DNA from: an uncultured Alphaproteobacteria bacterium
GTDB lineage: Bacteria; Pseudomonadota; Alphaproteobacteria; HIMB59; GCA-002718135
Assembly (NCBI GenBank): GCA_902541215.1
Contig: CACBPV010000011.1
Location: 1-40,305, forward strand
Length of the DNA: 40,305 nt
Direction of reading: 5' to 3'
Shown here: in pieces, positions 8,087 to 17,505 of the stretch
Layout of the letters: each line of letters starts with the position of its first letter
Numbering within the stretch: position 1 is the first letter of the stretch
Program-made: the position numbers and the translations under genes
Notes under the pieces: generated by a model
Databases searched by the model: none
Seen by the model: only the letters and a program-made list of their open reading frames with translations
Told to the model about the DNA's origin: nothing

Positions 8087-8985
8087 TATGTTTTCCTTAA
8101 TCTTTGAAAATTATTTTTTCTTTGTTGAAGATAAATGATTAATCCGCCTAAAACTATGAAAAACGCACCTGGAAAGAGTTGATCAACTGGCCATTCTGCA
8201 AAAAATATCCAACCTAAAATAAGTGCAAAAAATATCTCGATATAATCAAATGGCATAATTTTACTAAGTTCTGCTTTTCTAGCACCATATATTAAAAGTA
8301 AAGTTCCAGATCCTCCTGCAATCCCCATTACACAAACTACTAAGAAATCATTTAAACTTTTGAAATTTTCCCACATACCAAAAAACACTACTAACATACA
8401 TGCAACTATGATTGTCCCTGTTTGACCATACAAGTTGATAAGTGGTGAAGGAACATGATCCTCAAAACTTAAGGATGTTACCCTTGCTAATGAATATCCA
8501 AAAGCAGCAAGTATAGGAAGTAATAACATATAATTAAAGTCTGATGACCAAGGTTGCATAATTAAAACGATACCTACAAAACCAGAAATTACTGCACTCA
8601 TTTTGTACCAACCAAATTTTTCACCTAATAAAGGAATAGCAAGTAGGGTGACCATCATGGGCCCAGTGTATTCCATGGTAGCGACTAAAGCAAAAGGTAA
8701 GTAAGCATAAGAAGAATAGAGACATAATTGAGCCAATGCTACAAATACTCCGCGGAATAATCCTAACTTCCATTGCGTTATTTTTATTTTTCTACCATTT
8801 CGATGCCAATCATGTGAAAAATATAAAGCGATAACACATGGGATCATTCCAAATAAATTTCTAAAAACAGAAAGTTGAGCTGCTGGATATTCGTTTCGTA
8901 AAAACTTTATCGCAATCCCCATACAATCCAATAAAAACAAACCTGAAAGTGATAATATAACAGCTAAAAATAAATTATTTTTCAT
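8086..8985 (-). CDS. EamA/DMT-family permease
   Basis: This 299-residue integral membrane protein has about ten hydrophobic segments in two repeated EamA halves. The first half has the typical 'FRNLFGMIPCVIALYF' and 'ALVATMEYTGPMMVTLLAIPLLGEKFGWYK' stretches. The second contains 'PFDYIEIFFALILGWIFFAEWP'. Members of this family export or import small metabolites. It is encoded between galM and two oxidoreductases in the same run, so it may export a by-product of the imported substrate. The substrate cannot be told from sequence. Confidence 0.85.
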   Translation of the reverse strand: MKNNLFLAVILSLSGLFLLDCMGIAIKFLRNEYPAAQLSVFRNLFGMIPCVIALYFSHDWHRNGRKIKITQWKLGLFRGVFVALAQLCLYSSYAYLPFALVATMEYTGPMMVTLLAIPLLGEKFGWYKMSAVISGFVGIVLIMQPWSSDFNYMLLLPILAAFGYSLARVTSLSFEDHVPSPLINLYGQTGTIIVACMLVVFFGMWENFKSLNDFLVVCVMGIAGGSGTLLLIYGARKAELSKIMPFDYIEIFFALILGWIFFAEWPVDQLFPGAFFIVLGGLIIYLQQRKNNFQRLRKT

Positions 8986-8998
8986 TAATCATAATCTG

Positions 8999-10057
8999 TT
9001 ATTCTAAAATAATTTCTTTTCCAACTTCTTGACTTTTATAAATTCCATCTAAAATTTTCATTACTTGTAGAGAGTGTTCAGCCGGAATAGTAACTGGTTG
9101 ATCGTTTGCAACAAACTCTGCAAACTCGATACATTCTTTGGCATGAGGTTCAATAGTGTCTTTTAAATTTCCTTCAATTTTTTTAGTTATGTGAGTTTGA
9201 GAATTGATATCATTTTTTATAATCTCACAATTAGGCCAATGCAAACCAGCTTCTCTTCCGTATAACCATACCTGCATATCTTCTATTTTATCTTCTGGTA
9301 GTTTATGATGAAGCATCCATGATACTTCAAGCATCAAGGTTGCACCATTTTTGAACCTAACAAACGCAGCTGCAAAATCTTCAACGTTCATTGCTTCCTT
9401 ATCGTACTCTCCATTGTAACTAAAAGAATTTGGCCGCTTTGCTAATTCTGTTTTTGATACACCCGTCACAGAAAGTGGTTCTGGATTGTTCATAAACCAA
9501 AGAGTTAAATCTAATACGTGCACCCCTATATCAATACAAGGCCCTCCTCCTGAATTTTCTTTTTTTAAAAAACCAAGTGAGACTGGTAAAAAATTTCTTC
9601 TAAGCATCCAAGAACGTGCATGATATATCGAACCAATTGATTTGGATTGATCTTTTATTAATTGAGAATCTTTTCTGAATCTAAAGTGTTGAGCACACAT
9701 TAATTTTTTTTTCGTTTGATCTCTTACTTCAATCATTTTTTTTATTTGTGAGGCATTTGGAGCTAAGGGTTTTTCACATAAAACATCTTTGCCTGCTTGC
9801 ATTGCTTTGATTGCTAAATCACAATGATAGTTATTAGGCGCACAAATATCTATTACATCTATATCTGGATCATTAATCATATCTAAGGGATCAAGATATA
9901 ATTTTTTTATTTGATTTATATTGCCCCAATCTTCAAGAATAGAATTATTTATATCGGAACCTGCTATTAATTCTGCATGTTCTGACATGCGCCAACCAGG
10001 TACATGTAACTTTGCAATACCCCCAACGCCAATAATGCCAACTTTTATTTTACTCAT
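8999..10057 (-). CDS. Gfo/Idh/MocA family oxidoreductase
   Basis: The protein has 352 residues. It has an N-terminal Rossmann motif 'KVGIIGVGGIAKLHVPGW', 'DVLCEKPLAPN' with the conserved EKP, and 'GGGPCIDIGVHVLDLTLWFM' carrying the Asp and His of the active site. It probably oxidises or epimerises a sugar with NAD(P). A second family member follows 16 bp upstream in the run, 10074-11063. Paired Gfo/Idh enzymes beside an oligosaccharide-type importer suggest successive redox steps. Some NAD-dependent glycosidases share this type of chemistry, so a glycoside-cleaving role is an alternative. Confidence 0.9.
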   Translation of the reverse strand: MSKIKVGIIGVGGIAKLHVPGWRMSEHAELIAGSDINNSILEDWGNINQIKKLYLDPLDMINDPDIDVIDICAPNNYHCDLAIKAMQAGKDVLCEKPLAPNASQIKKMIEVRDQTKKKLMCAQHFRFRKDSQLIKDQSKSIGSIYHARSWMLRRNFLPVSLGFLKKENSGGGPCIDIGVHVLDLTLWFMNNPEPLSVTGVSKTELAKRPNSFSYNGEYDKEAMNVEDFAAAFVRFKNGATLMLEVSWMLHHKLPEDKIEDMQVWLYGREAGLHWPNCEIIKNDINSQTHITKKIEGNLKDTIEPHAKECIEFAEFVANDQPVTIPAEHSLQVMKILDGIYKSQEVGKEIILE

Positions 10058-10073
10058 ATTTATATTTTTTAAT

Positions 10074-11063
10074 TTAGGTATTTATCCATTTTTTTTCTTT
10101 TTCTGATTGGTAAATTGATTCCATTATACTACTTCTCAATGCTGCTTCTGTAGGAGTAACTAGATTTTTAGTATTGTTATCAATTAATGAATTGAGAAAC
10201 AAATCAAATGCATGAGGCAATGTTTCTGGTAAATTTTCTTCTATTCTTTCTATTTTTTTACCTTCCTTATTTTCATTTATAATTAATTGCTCATTCGTTG
10301 TTCTTGCGTGAGCTTTCGTTCCACTTACAATAATAGTATAAGGCTGAGCTACATCTATCCATCCCGCAGCAATACTAGCTATCAACCCGCTTTTAAATTT
10401 TATTAAAGCTTCTCCACTTTCTTCACAATCTGGATATTGATTATATACTTTTGTAAAGGTTGCGCTCACTGACTCAACATCAGAAAAAAACCATAAAAGA
10501 AGATCTAAAACATGTGTTCCTAAATCACCAAAAGCTCCAACGCCTGCAACCTTAGGATCTGTCATCCATTGATAGTTTTTGAAAATATCCCTCATAAGAC
10601 CATCGTGACAATTAATGAGTCGAATTCTTGAAATTTCGCCAAAATAATTAGCAGCAATTAATTCTTTAAGTTTTATGTAAACAGGATTGCTTCTCATGAA
10701 ATATCCAGTTTGAAAAATAATATTTGAAGACTCAATAAGATTTGCCATTTCAAAAGAATCTTTTTTTCCTATCCCCAAAGGTTTTTCTATAAAACAGTTT
10801 TTTTTATTCTCGGTAATCTGTTTAACTAATTCATAGTGCAAATTAGTTTCTGAACAGACAATAACACCATCTAAATTAGGTTCTTTCAATAAATCAATAT
10901 AGTTATCATAATTCTTACATTTCAGTTTTTCTGAGTCACTTTTTGACCTGTTCTTGTCTTTGTCCCAAACACCAATACAATTAATTTTAATGTTTGAAAT
11001 TACCTTAGAAATAAAATTTGGTGTATGAATATGAGAGGTTCCAATAAATGCTATATTTTTCAT
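10074..11063 (-). CDS. Gfo/Idh/MocA family oxidoreductase
   Basis: The protein has 329 residues. The N-terminus reads 'NIAFIGTSHIHTPNF', an unusual variant of the Rossmann glycine motif with His residues instead of GxGxxG. 'CFIEKPLGIGKKD' gives the EKP motif, and 'GAFGDLGTHVLDLLLWFF' the active-site Asp and His. It lies 18 bp downstream of the ABC ATPase gene, so it is part of the same transcription unit. The altered dinucleotide-binding motif may indicate a different cofactor geometry. The substrate is unknown. Confidence 0.87.
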   Translation of the reverse strand: MKNIAFIGTSHIHTPNFISKVISNIKINCIGVWDKDKNRSKSDSEKLKCKNYDNYIDLLKEPNLDGVIVCSETNLHYELVKQITENKKNCFIEKPLGIGKKDSFEMANLIESSNIIFQTGYFMRSNPVYIKLKELIAANYFGEISRIRLINCHDGLMRDIFKNYQWMTDPKVAGVGAFGDLGTHVLDLLLWFFSDVESVSATFTKVYNQYPDCEESGEALIKFKSGLIASIAAGWIDVAQPYTIIVSGTKAHARTTNEQLIINENKEGKKIERIEENLPETLPHAFDLFLNSLIDNNTKNLVTPTEAALRSSIMESIYQSEKEKKWINT

Positions 11064-11081
11064 TACAGTTATAAAAACTAC

Positions 11082-12068
11082 TTATAGAGCACAACACTGA
11101 TCGACCCAGTGACCTGGTTCAACTTCAATAAGGCCCATTTTTATTTCTCCACCTTTGCAATCTACTCCAGGATTAGGACATCTGGTTCTAAACACACAAC
11201 CTGGAGGTGGATTTAATGCACTAGGAATTTCTCCCTTTAGTTCTATAGCTTCAGATCTTTTCTCTGGATCAATTGATGGAATAGAAGATAATAGTGCCTT
11301 TGTGTAAGAATGTTTTGGATTCTTAAATAATTCTCTTGAGGGTCCCATTTCAACTATGTGCCCTAAATACATAACTGCAACAACATCACATACATGAGCT
11401 ACTACACTTAAATCATGACTTATGAATAAATAAGTTAAGTTAAGCTCGGTTTGAAGTTGTTTTAAAAGATTTAATATATCTGCTTGTATTGATACATCTA
11501 AAGCAGCAACACTTTCGTCTGCTACTATAAATTTTGGATTACTTACTAAGGCTCTTGCAATTGATATTCTTTGTCTTTGTCCTCCAGAAAATGCATGAGG
11601 AAATCTTCTTAAATGCTCAATATTTAATCTACATTTTGAAGCAATGTCTCTTACTCTTTCATCAGTTTCTTGTCTTGAGTTTGTTATTTTCATCACTTCT
11701 AAAGGCTCTGCAATAATATCCCTCACTGTCATTCTTGGACTTAAAGCAGCATAAGGATCTTGAAAAATTAATTGAGCTTTTTTTCTATATTCTTTTAAAT
11801 CTTGTTTGTTCATATCTGTTAAATCATAATCTCTTTCATCGTCATGAAAAATAACATTTCCAGAACTAATTTTATTAGCTCCAAGTATTGCTCTACCAAG
11901 AGTAGTTTTTCCTGAACCAGATTCACCCACTAAACCAAAAAAAGATCCTTTTTTAATTTTGATATTGATATTGTTTACAGCATGTATTTTTTGTTTTTTT
12001 GAAATAAAATTTTCTTGATAATCAAAATTTACTGAAACATTATTTACTGAAATTAAATTATCACCCAT
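11082..12068 (-). CDS. ABC transporter ATP-binding protein (OppF/DppF type)
   Basis: I prefer the ATG at 12068 (MGDNLISVNNVSV..., 328 residues) over the ORF-track start at 12122. The later start overlaps the upstream ATPase by only 8 bp, while the extra 18 residues are encoded inside that gene and look unlike an ATPase start. Walker A is 'GESGSGKTTLGRA', the signature 'FSGGQRQRISIARAL', and Walker B 'FIVADESVAALD', with Ser in place of the usual Pro. The C-terminal oligopeptide-type domain has a Cys pattern 'GCVFRTRCPNPGVDC' that is typical of Opp/Dpp ATPases, some of which bind an Fe-S cluster there. It powers the importer encoded upstream. Confidence 0.9.
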   Translation of the reverse strand: MGDNLISVNNVSVNFDYQENFISKKQKIHAVNNINIKIKKGSFFGLVGESGSGKTTLGRAILGANKISSGNVIFHDDERDYDLTDMNKQDLKEYRKKAQLIFQDPYAALSPRMTVRDIIAEPLEVMKITNSRQETDERVRDIASKCRLNIEHLRRFPHAFSGGQRQRISIARALVSNPKFIVADESVAALDVSIQADILNLLKQLQTELNLTYLFISHDLSVVAHVCDVVAVMYLGHIVEMGPSRELFKNPKHSYTKALLSSIPSIDPEKRSEAIELKGEIPSALNPPPGCVFRTRCPNPGVDCKGGEIKMGLIEVEPGHWVDQCCAL

Positions 12069-13050
12069 TTTGACCACACTTAATTCCACATTGATCAACC
12101 CAGTGACCTGGTTCAACTTCAATTAATTTCATTTCTATTTTACCATCTTTTCCTTCTGGATTATGATGGGGGCATCTAGTTCTAAATACACACCCTGTTG
12201 GTCTATCTAATGGACTTGGAATATTTCCAGGTATTGGAGATAACGGTGCGTCTAAGTTATTTATATCAGGTAAAGCTTGTAATAGCCCTTTTGTATAAGG
12301 ATGTTTTGGGTTTTTAAGGATCTCATTTACTGGACCTTTCTCCACTACACTTCCCAAATACATAACCGCTACATGATCAGCTACCTGTGCAATAACACCT
12401 AGATCGTGAGTAATAAATATTACTCCCATTTGATATTCTTTAATAATATCTTTAATTAGGTTAATTACTTGAGCTTGAATTGTTACATCTAAAGCAGTTG
12501 TTGGCTCATCTGCTAATAAAAGTTTAGGCATTGTTGATAGTGCCATAGCTATCATTGCTCTTTGACGCATTCCCCCAGATAATTCAAATGCATATTGATT
12601 AAACCGTTTTTCTGCATCTGCTATGCCTACTCTTTTTAGCATGTTTATGGATATTGATTTTGCTTCCTCTTTATTAATATTTTTATGAATTAGTAATTGC
12701 TCAACCATTTGTGCGCCAATTTTTATTGCTGGAGCGAAACTTGCCATAGGCTCTTGAAAAATCATTGATACTTTACCACCTCTTATTTTTTTTAAGTCTT
12801 GCTTAGAGGTAAATTGAAGAACATTTTCGTTGTCTAAAATTATTTCTGCGTCTTCATTATAAGAAGTATTACCTGGATTTAATTTCATAATCGATTTAGC
12901 AGTCACAGATTTACCTGATCCAGATTCACCAACTATACCAAGTACTTCACCTTGATCTACAGAAAGAGAGATATTTTCAACTGCAGTAATTCTACCTTCA
13001 TCAGTATCAAATTTTACATCTAAATTTTTTACTTCTAATAAATGACTCAT
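12061..13050 (-). CDS. ABC transporter ATP-binding protein (OppD/DppD type)
   Basis: The protein has 329 residues. Walker A is 'GESGSGKSVTAKS', Q-loop 'MIFQEPMASFAPA', signature 'ELSGGMRQRAMIAMAL', Walker B 'LLLADEPTTALD' and H-loop 'FITHDLGV'. The C-terminal domain has 'GCVFRTRCPHHNPEG'. It is the partner of the OppF-type ATPase. Its last residues ('LIEVEPGHWVDQC') are nearly identical, at protein and DNA level, to the end of that ATPase. It lies one base from the permease gene upstream. Confidence 0.92.
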   Translation of the reverse strand: MSHLLEVKNLDVKFDTDEGRITAVENISLSVDQGEVLGIVGESGSGKSVTAKSIMKLNPGNTSYNEDAEIILDNENVLQFTSKQDLKKIRGGKVSMIFQEPMASFAPAIKIGAQMVEQLLIHKNINKEEAKSISINMLKRVGIADAEKRFNQYAFELSGGMRQRAMIAMALSTMPKLLLADEPTTALDVTIQAQVINLIKDIIKEYQMGVIFITHDLGVIAQVADHVAVMYLGSVVEKGPVNEILKNPKHPYTKGLLQALPDINNLDAPLSPIPGNIPSPLDRPTGCVFRTRCPHHNPEGKDGKIEMKLIEVEPGHWVDQCGIKCGQNG

Positions 13051-13051
13051 A

Positions 13052-14212
13052 TTATTTTACCTTATGAGGATCAGCTGCATCACGTAATCCATCCCCCACA
13101 TAGACAAATGTTAAAATTAATACGACTAAGAAAAATACAGGGATAAAATACCATTGATAGTTTAAAAGTACGTCGGCCTTTGTTGCATTTTGTAAAAGTA
13201 CACCTAGAGAGTTTACTGGTTCTCTCAAACCAAGTCCTATAAAACTTAAAGCTGTTTCAGATAATAACATGTATGGGAAACTAATGACTAAATCGACAAT
13301 AATATAGCTCGTGAAACTTGGTAACAAGTGTCTTATAATAATGTGAGTAGATGATGCTCCACAAAGTTTTGCAGCAAGAATATATTCTTGGCTTCTTTCA
13401 CTAAGTAGATGCGTTCTTACTCTTCTAGCAAGTGTTGGCCATGAAATTAATCCAAGTAAACAGGAAATAAAAAAGAACCGTAATTCAGAACTCCATTCTA
13501 ATGGCGCAAAGGCAGCAAGACACATAAACAGAGGTATTGGCGGAACCGTTCGAATTGCATCAGTAAACATTTGCAATACACTATCAATCCATCCACCATA
13601 GTAACCTGATATTCCACCTATAATTAGGGATAGTACAAATGATATAAAAACACCAAGTGTCCCTACAGCTAGTGAAATATAAATTGCACTCAAGGTTCTG
13701 CTAAATAAATCTTTTCCTGCCTTATCTGTTCCAAATATATGAATACCACCTTCTTCAACTCCAAATAAATGAGTATTGAATGTAAAACCTGGAATTTTAA
13801 AATCTAAAATTTTTCCTGGAAGATTTATATTAAAATCAAAAACTTTATACTCCCAACCTTCAACAAAAAAATAAACATATCTTCTTTTTTCTGTATTAGT
13901 TTTATAGACCCATCTAAAATTAGTATCAGCTCCTCTATATTTTGTTAAAGTGTGTAAAAATGGCCTTGGTGAAAAACCATTTTCATCCCAAAACATCGGA
14001 ACCTGAGGTGCTCCATTTTCATAATCTTTGTCCCGACCATTAATAGTAGGATCATATGGAGATAAAAAATCTGAGAATAGACTACAAACAATCATGAAAA
14101 GTAATATTGAACCTGCAATCATTGCCGATCTATTTCCAAAAAAGCGTGTTCTTACTAATTGCATCTGTGTAGCTGTATAATAAGCTTCTTTTTTTTGATT
14201 ACTAACCTCCAC
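13052..14212 (-). CDS. ABC transporter permease (OppC/DppC type)
   Basis: The protein has 386 residues with about six membrane segments. The start codon is GTG, preceded at about 7 bases by AAGGAG, and the gene overlaps the end of the upstream permease by 11 bp. After the first membrane segment (about 34-50) comes a periplasmic region of roughly 120 residues, longer than in OppC and more like the YejE type. It ends in 'HIFGTDKAGKDLFSRTL', the standard OppC motif before the core. The inner-membrane contact loop reads 'YILAAKLCGASSTHIIIRHLLPS'. It forms the channel with the OppB-type permease. Confidence 0.9.
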   Translation of the reverse strand: MEVSNQKKEAYYTATQMQLVRTRFFGNRSAMIAGSILLFMIVCSLFSDFLSPYDPTINGRDKDYENGAPQVPMFWDENGFSPRPFLHTLTKYRGADTNFRWVYKTNTEKRRYVYFFVEGWEYKVFDFNINLPGKILDFKIPGFTFNTHLFGVEEGGIHIFGTDKAGKDLFSRTLSAIYISLAVGTLGVFISFVLSLIIGGISGYYGGWIDSVLQMFTDAIRTVPPIPLFMCLAAFAPLEWSSELRFFFISCLLGLISWPTLARRVRTHLLSERSQEYILAAKLCGASSTHIIIRHLLPSFTSYIIVDLVISFPYMLLSETALSFIGLGLREPVNSLGVLLQNATKADVLLNYQWYFIPVFFLVVLILTFVYVGDGLRDAADPHKVK

Positions 14213-15215
14213 CCATAACTCCTTTTCTTATTCTTGGATCCATTATTGCTAAAATTATATCTGTAACAAAATTAACAAAAACGATTGTTGCTGTAAGTAA
14301 AAATATTATTGCTCCAGCTAGTTGCTGATCATTTGATCTAGCCAAAGCTTCTATTAATAAAGCTCCTGCCTCAGTCAAAATTAAAATCAGAGCAACTATT
14401 GGAAGTGCACTAAAAATTCTATTTAAATCAAATCCTATAGAATTTATTACAGGTCCTAAAGAATGCTTTGCTGGATATCGCCAAAGCAAACTCATCCCTG
14501 ATACACCTCTTGCTCTTGCCGCCATTACATATAACTTGTCATTTTCATCTAACATTAAAGCTCTGACAGTTTGCAACGCAAAGGCAGTTGCATTCCATCC
14601 TAAAACAAAAATAGGCAGCCATGCTCTACCTAAAAAATCCATTAACTTTGCTGATGACCATGGTTCATTTTCATATTCTTGAGAAAATAATCCTGTCATC
14701 GTATCTCCATAATAGATTGTCATAAAAAGCATTATACAAAGTGCTACTAAAAAATTTGGCAATGCTATGCCAAGGTAACTAACAAACTTTAGAGTGTTAT
14801 CTAATGATGCATATTTTGTCGTGGCTGAAATAATGCCTACGGGTATAGCAATTAAATATGAAAATATTAATGCTACTAAACATATGGTTAGAGATAAAGT
14901 AAATCTTCCACTTAATAATTCATTAATATTCATTCTTAGAATACAACTATCACCAAAATCTTGATTGATAACAATGTCAGAAATCCACTTTCCATACCTA
15001 TAAAGGAATGGTTTATCTAAGCCTAAGCGAATTTTTTCTGCTTCAATATCTTCATAAGTAATTTGAGAGCCCTGAGTATTTTTAAAAGCTAAATATCTTT
15101 CAGCACAAGTTCCAGGTACTAATTCCATTAAAGAAAAAACAATGAAACAAACAATTAATAAAGTTACAATAGCTAAAAATGCTCTTGTAAATGTAAACTG
15201 AACAAAATTAATCAT
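14202..15215 (-). CDS. ABC transporter permease (OppB/DppB type)
   Basis: The protein has 337 residues with about six membrane segments, beginning with the first at residues 10-30. It has 'RLGLDKPFLYRYGKWISDIVINQDFGDS', the OppB-type periplasmic motif, and the coupling loop 'YVMAARARGVSGMSLLWRYPAKHS'. It is separated from the binding-protein gene by 92 bp containing a strong hairpin. With the OppC-type permease it makes the translocation path of a peptide/oligosaccharide-class importer. Confidence 0.9.
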   Translation of the reverse strand: MINFVQFTFTRAFLAIVTLLIVCFIVFSLMELVPGTCAERYLAFKNTQGSQITYEDIEAEKIRLGLDKPFLYRYGKWISDIVINQDFGDSCILRMNINELLSGRFTLSLTICLVALIFSYLIAIPVGIISATTKYASLDNTLKFVSYLGIALPNFLVALCIMLFMTIYYGDTMTGLFSQEYENEPWSSAKLMDFLGRAWLPIFVLGWNATAFALQTVRALMLDENDKLYVMAARARGVSGMSLLWRYPAKHSLGPVINSIGFDLNRIFSALPIVALILILTEAGALLIEALARSNDQQLAGAIIFLLTATIVFVNFVTDIILAIMDPRIRKGVMGGG

Positions 15216-15259
15216 AGCATGATTTCTCTTAATTGATATTTAAGAATAGTAGAAAAAAG

Positions 15260-15288
15260 AAAAGCGGCAATAAAAAATTGCCGCTTTT
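15260..15288 (-). terminator. Intra-operon terminator/attenuator
   Basis: A perfect 11-bp stem, AAAAGCGGCAA / TTGCCGCTTTT, with a 7-base loop lies between the binding-protein stop and the permease start. On the minus strand it is followed by CTTTTTTCT, giving a good T tract. It should stop most transcripts after the binding-protein gene, so the binding protein is made in excess over the membrane parts. Confidence 0.85.
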
Positions 15289-15307
15289 AAGTATATTTAT
15301 AGTTAAC

Positions 15308-17362
15308 TTATTCGTCTAACCACCACTGAGTAGCTAAATATGGATAAGTTCTATAATATTCATAAGAAGTTGTTTTGAATTGTGTAAAGTTTTTCAAAGC
15401 ATTTCTATGATATGTTGGGAAAGGTGCTTTTACAGTTCCAATTAACAAAGTTTGCTCTGTTAACATTGTTGTAATTTTTTCACCCCACTCATTTGATTCA
15501 GGTGTACCTAAAGCATATGATTGAAATTTATCAATACCATCACTTAAATCGTAAACCCATTGAGGAGGTTCTACACCTTCATCACCGTTACTATCAATGT
15601 AAGCTGCCCACAACATTCCTTGCGTATGGTTAAAGTAGTTTCCAAAAGGCGCTTTGAATGTTTCAGGATCACCTGCAATAATTGCTAATGGTTGACCTTT
15701 ATCCCATGCATGGACATCTAATGCATTTGAAGATTGTGAACCACGATATTCATCAGGAGTTACCTCTTTAAAAGAAGTTTTAACTCCTACATCGTTCCAC
15801 ATACGAGCAACTAACTCAACTTCTACACCACCTATACCTTGAGTAGCATAGTCAATGTTCATAGCAAAAGGGTCTCCATTAGGGAGTTCTCTAAAGCCAT
15901 CACCGTCAACGTCCTTAAGACCAACTTCATCTAGAAGTGCTTTAGCACCATCTGGATCATATTGAGTCATATACATTTTCATATCTTCACGTACGAAATC
16001 AGGAGCTGGTGACATACCTGTGAACTGCTCTACAACACCCATACCATAGTAAGCAACATCGTTAATTTCATTTCTATCTAGAGCAATTGACATTGCTTGA
16101 CGGAAACGAATATCACCGTAAACTTTACGTTTTTCTAAGTCTGGGTGAGTGACGTTGAAGCTAAATAGTGCTGCGCCACAACCTGGGTTAATTTGAATAT
16201 TATAGCCTCCAGACTCTGCTCCATCTAATAATTGAGGCGCAGACTCAAGTTGTACAGATTGAGATTTGTAATCAACTTCACCATTAACAAGTTTCAATAA
16301 TCTTATTTCATTTTCATTGATATATCTCTCATTTTGATAATCAATGTATGGTAATTGATTCCCAGCTGTATCAACTTGGAAAAAGTATGGGTTTGCAGCA
16401 TATACTCTACCTTCAGTAGTATCTTCAATAGTCATGTAAGCTTCTAAAGAAGGATAAGCAGCATATGGTAAACCATCTACTAACTCTGGATTTCTTAATA
16501 ACGGAGTTGGAGTATCAGTCCAACCTGAGTTACCATAATAAGCCGCTAAAGCATCCCAGCCATCTGCGAAACCTAAAGCTTGTGCATTCGCATCAGCATT
16601 TGAATCAATTTCCGGATGGAATTGTTCTAGGAAATGTGACGGCATAAAAGCTTGGTTATAAGATGTAGCTAAAGTAGCAAGTAAACCAGGAAACGGAGAT
16701 GGTAAGTTAAATCTTACTGTTTGATCATCAATTACATCAACAGTCATTGGCTCACCACCAACTAATAGATATGGATATGGTTTTTCACGAATTTTTGGAT
16801 TCATCATCAAGTCTTCGTACCAAAACTCTACATCTCTAGCTACAAAAGGTTCACCATTTGACCACTTGTGACCTTTACGTAACATGAATGTTAAAGTAGT
16901 AAAATCATCATTCCATTCATAATCTTTTGCAACATTTGGAACTACAGTTGACAAGTCATCAGCAAAACGAACTAAGTTAACATGTCGAGTAGAAAGCATA
17001 TCTGAAGTACCAGCTTCAGTTGCATTAGATAAGAAGTTAATAGTGTTTCCATATTTACCAATTGATTCATATGGCACTACAACAAGTGGTTCATCAGGTA
17101 ATCTATCCTCAACCGGAGGTAGGCTTCCTGGGTTCCCTTGAATTGTTGCATTAATACTAGCAATACTTGGGTTCTCTGAAAACTTCATCGTACAACTAGC
17201 TGCACTTTCGTATTCTGATAACTCATATTGCTGTGGATATTTTCCGCCGGTATATGCATCGCTCATGGTTGAGCCTACGCAATGACCGCCTGCAAAAGAG
17301 CTTCCACTCCATACAAACATTGCGGAAGAAAATACCAATGCTACGAGTATTTTTTTTAACAT
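15308..17362 (-). CDS. ABC transporter substrate-binding protein, family 5 (peptide/oligosaccharide type)
   Basis: The protein has 684 residues, longer than the usual 500-550 for DppA/OppA. A Sec signal peptide covers about residues 1-24 ('VWSGSSFAGG'). The family-5 core is clear: 'NVAKDYEWNDDFTTLTFMLRKGHKWSNGEPFVARDVEFWYEDL', 'FRQAMSIALDRNEIND' and 'DVDGDGFRELPNG'. An AGGAG site precedes the ATG. It heads a 13-gene run ending in sulfopyruvate decarboxylase, kinase and dehydrogenase genes. Large family-5 proteins next to Gfo/Idh enzymes and mutarotase are more likely to bind a sugar conjugate than a peptide, but that is inference. Confidence 0.88.
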   Translation of the reverse strand: MLKKILVALVFSSAMFVWSGSSFAGGHCVGSTMSDAYTGGKYPQQYELSEYESAASCTMKFSENPSIASINATIQGNPGSLPPVEDRLPDEPLVVVPYESIGKYGNTINFLSNATEAGTSDMLSTRHVNLVRFADDLSTVVPNVAKDYEWNDDFTTLTFMLRKGHKWSNGEPFVARDVEFWYEDLMMNPKIREKPYPYLLVGGEPMTVDVIDDQTVRFNLPSPFPGLLATLATSYNQAFMPSHFLEQFHPEIDSNADANAQALGFADGWDALAAYYGNSGWTDTPTPLLRNPELVDGLPYAAYPSLEAYMTIEDTTEGRVYAANPYFFQVDTAGNQLPYIDYQNERYINENEIRLLKLVNGEVDYKSQSVQLESAPQLLDGAESGGYNIQINPGCGAALFSFNVTHPDLEKRKVYGDIRFRQAMSIALDRNEINDVAYYGMGVVEQFTGMSPAPDFVREDMKMYMTQYDPDGAKALLDEVGLKDVDGDGFRELPNGDPFAMNIDYATQGIGGVEVELVARMWNDVGVKTSFKEVTPDEYRGSQSSNALDVHAWDKGQPLAIIAGDPETFKAPFGNYFNHTQGMLWAAYIDSNGDEGVEPPQWVYDLSDGIDKFQSYALGTPESNEWGEKITTMLTEQTLLIGTVKAPFPTYHRNALKNFTQFKTTSYEYYRTYPYLATQWWLDE

Positions 17363-17378
17363 ATATTTTCTCCTATAA

Positions 17379-17390
17379 GATAAATTTATC
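17379..17390. promoter_or_regulatory. Palindrome in divergent promoter region
   Basis: GATAAATTTATC is a perfect 12-bp palindrome, just upstream of the ribosome site of the binding-protein gene and in the 143-bp divergent region shared with the sulfatase-like gene. A TTGACA box lies at 17435-17440, but I cannot see a convincing -10 at the right distance on the plus strand. It is only a candidate operator. Confidence 0.25.
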
Positions 17391-17505
17391 GTATGTATTT
17401 TTTTTATACAAATTTAAGTTTTTAGCAAAAATAATTGACAAATTTATTACGTTTTTTTCAAAAAATTGTGTATTTCTTTTCAATTACTTTAGTATTTAGT
17501 AGAAT

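Noticed and set aside
12069-12122. N-terminal 18 residues of the OppF-type ATPase as given in the ORF track
   Set aside because: They lie within the upstream gene and do not look like an ATPase start; the ATG at 12068 fits the usual overlap.
17233-17499. 88-residue plus-strand ORF in the divergent region before the sulfatase-like gene
   Set aside because: It starts inside the binding-protein gene and shows only AT-driven Phe/Lys composition.
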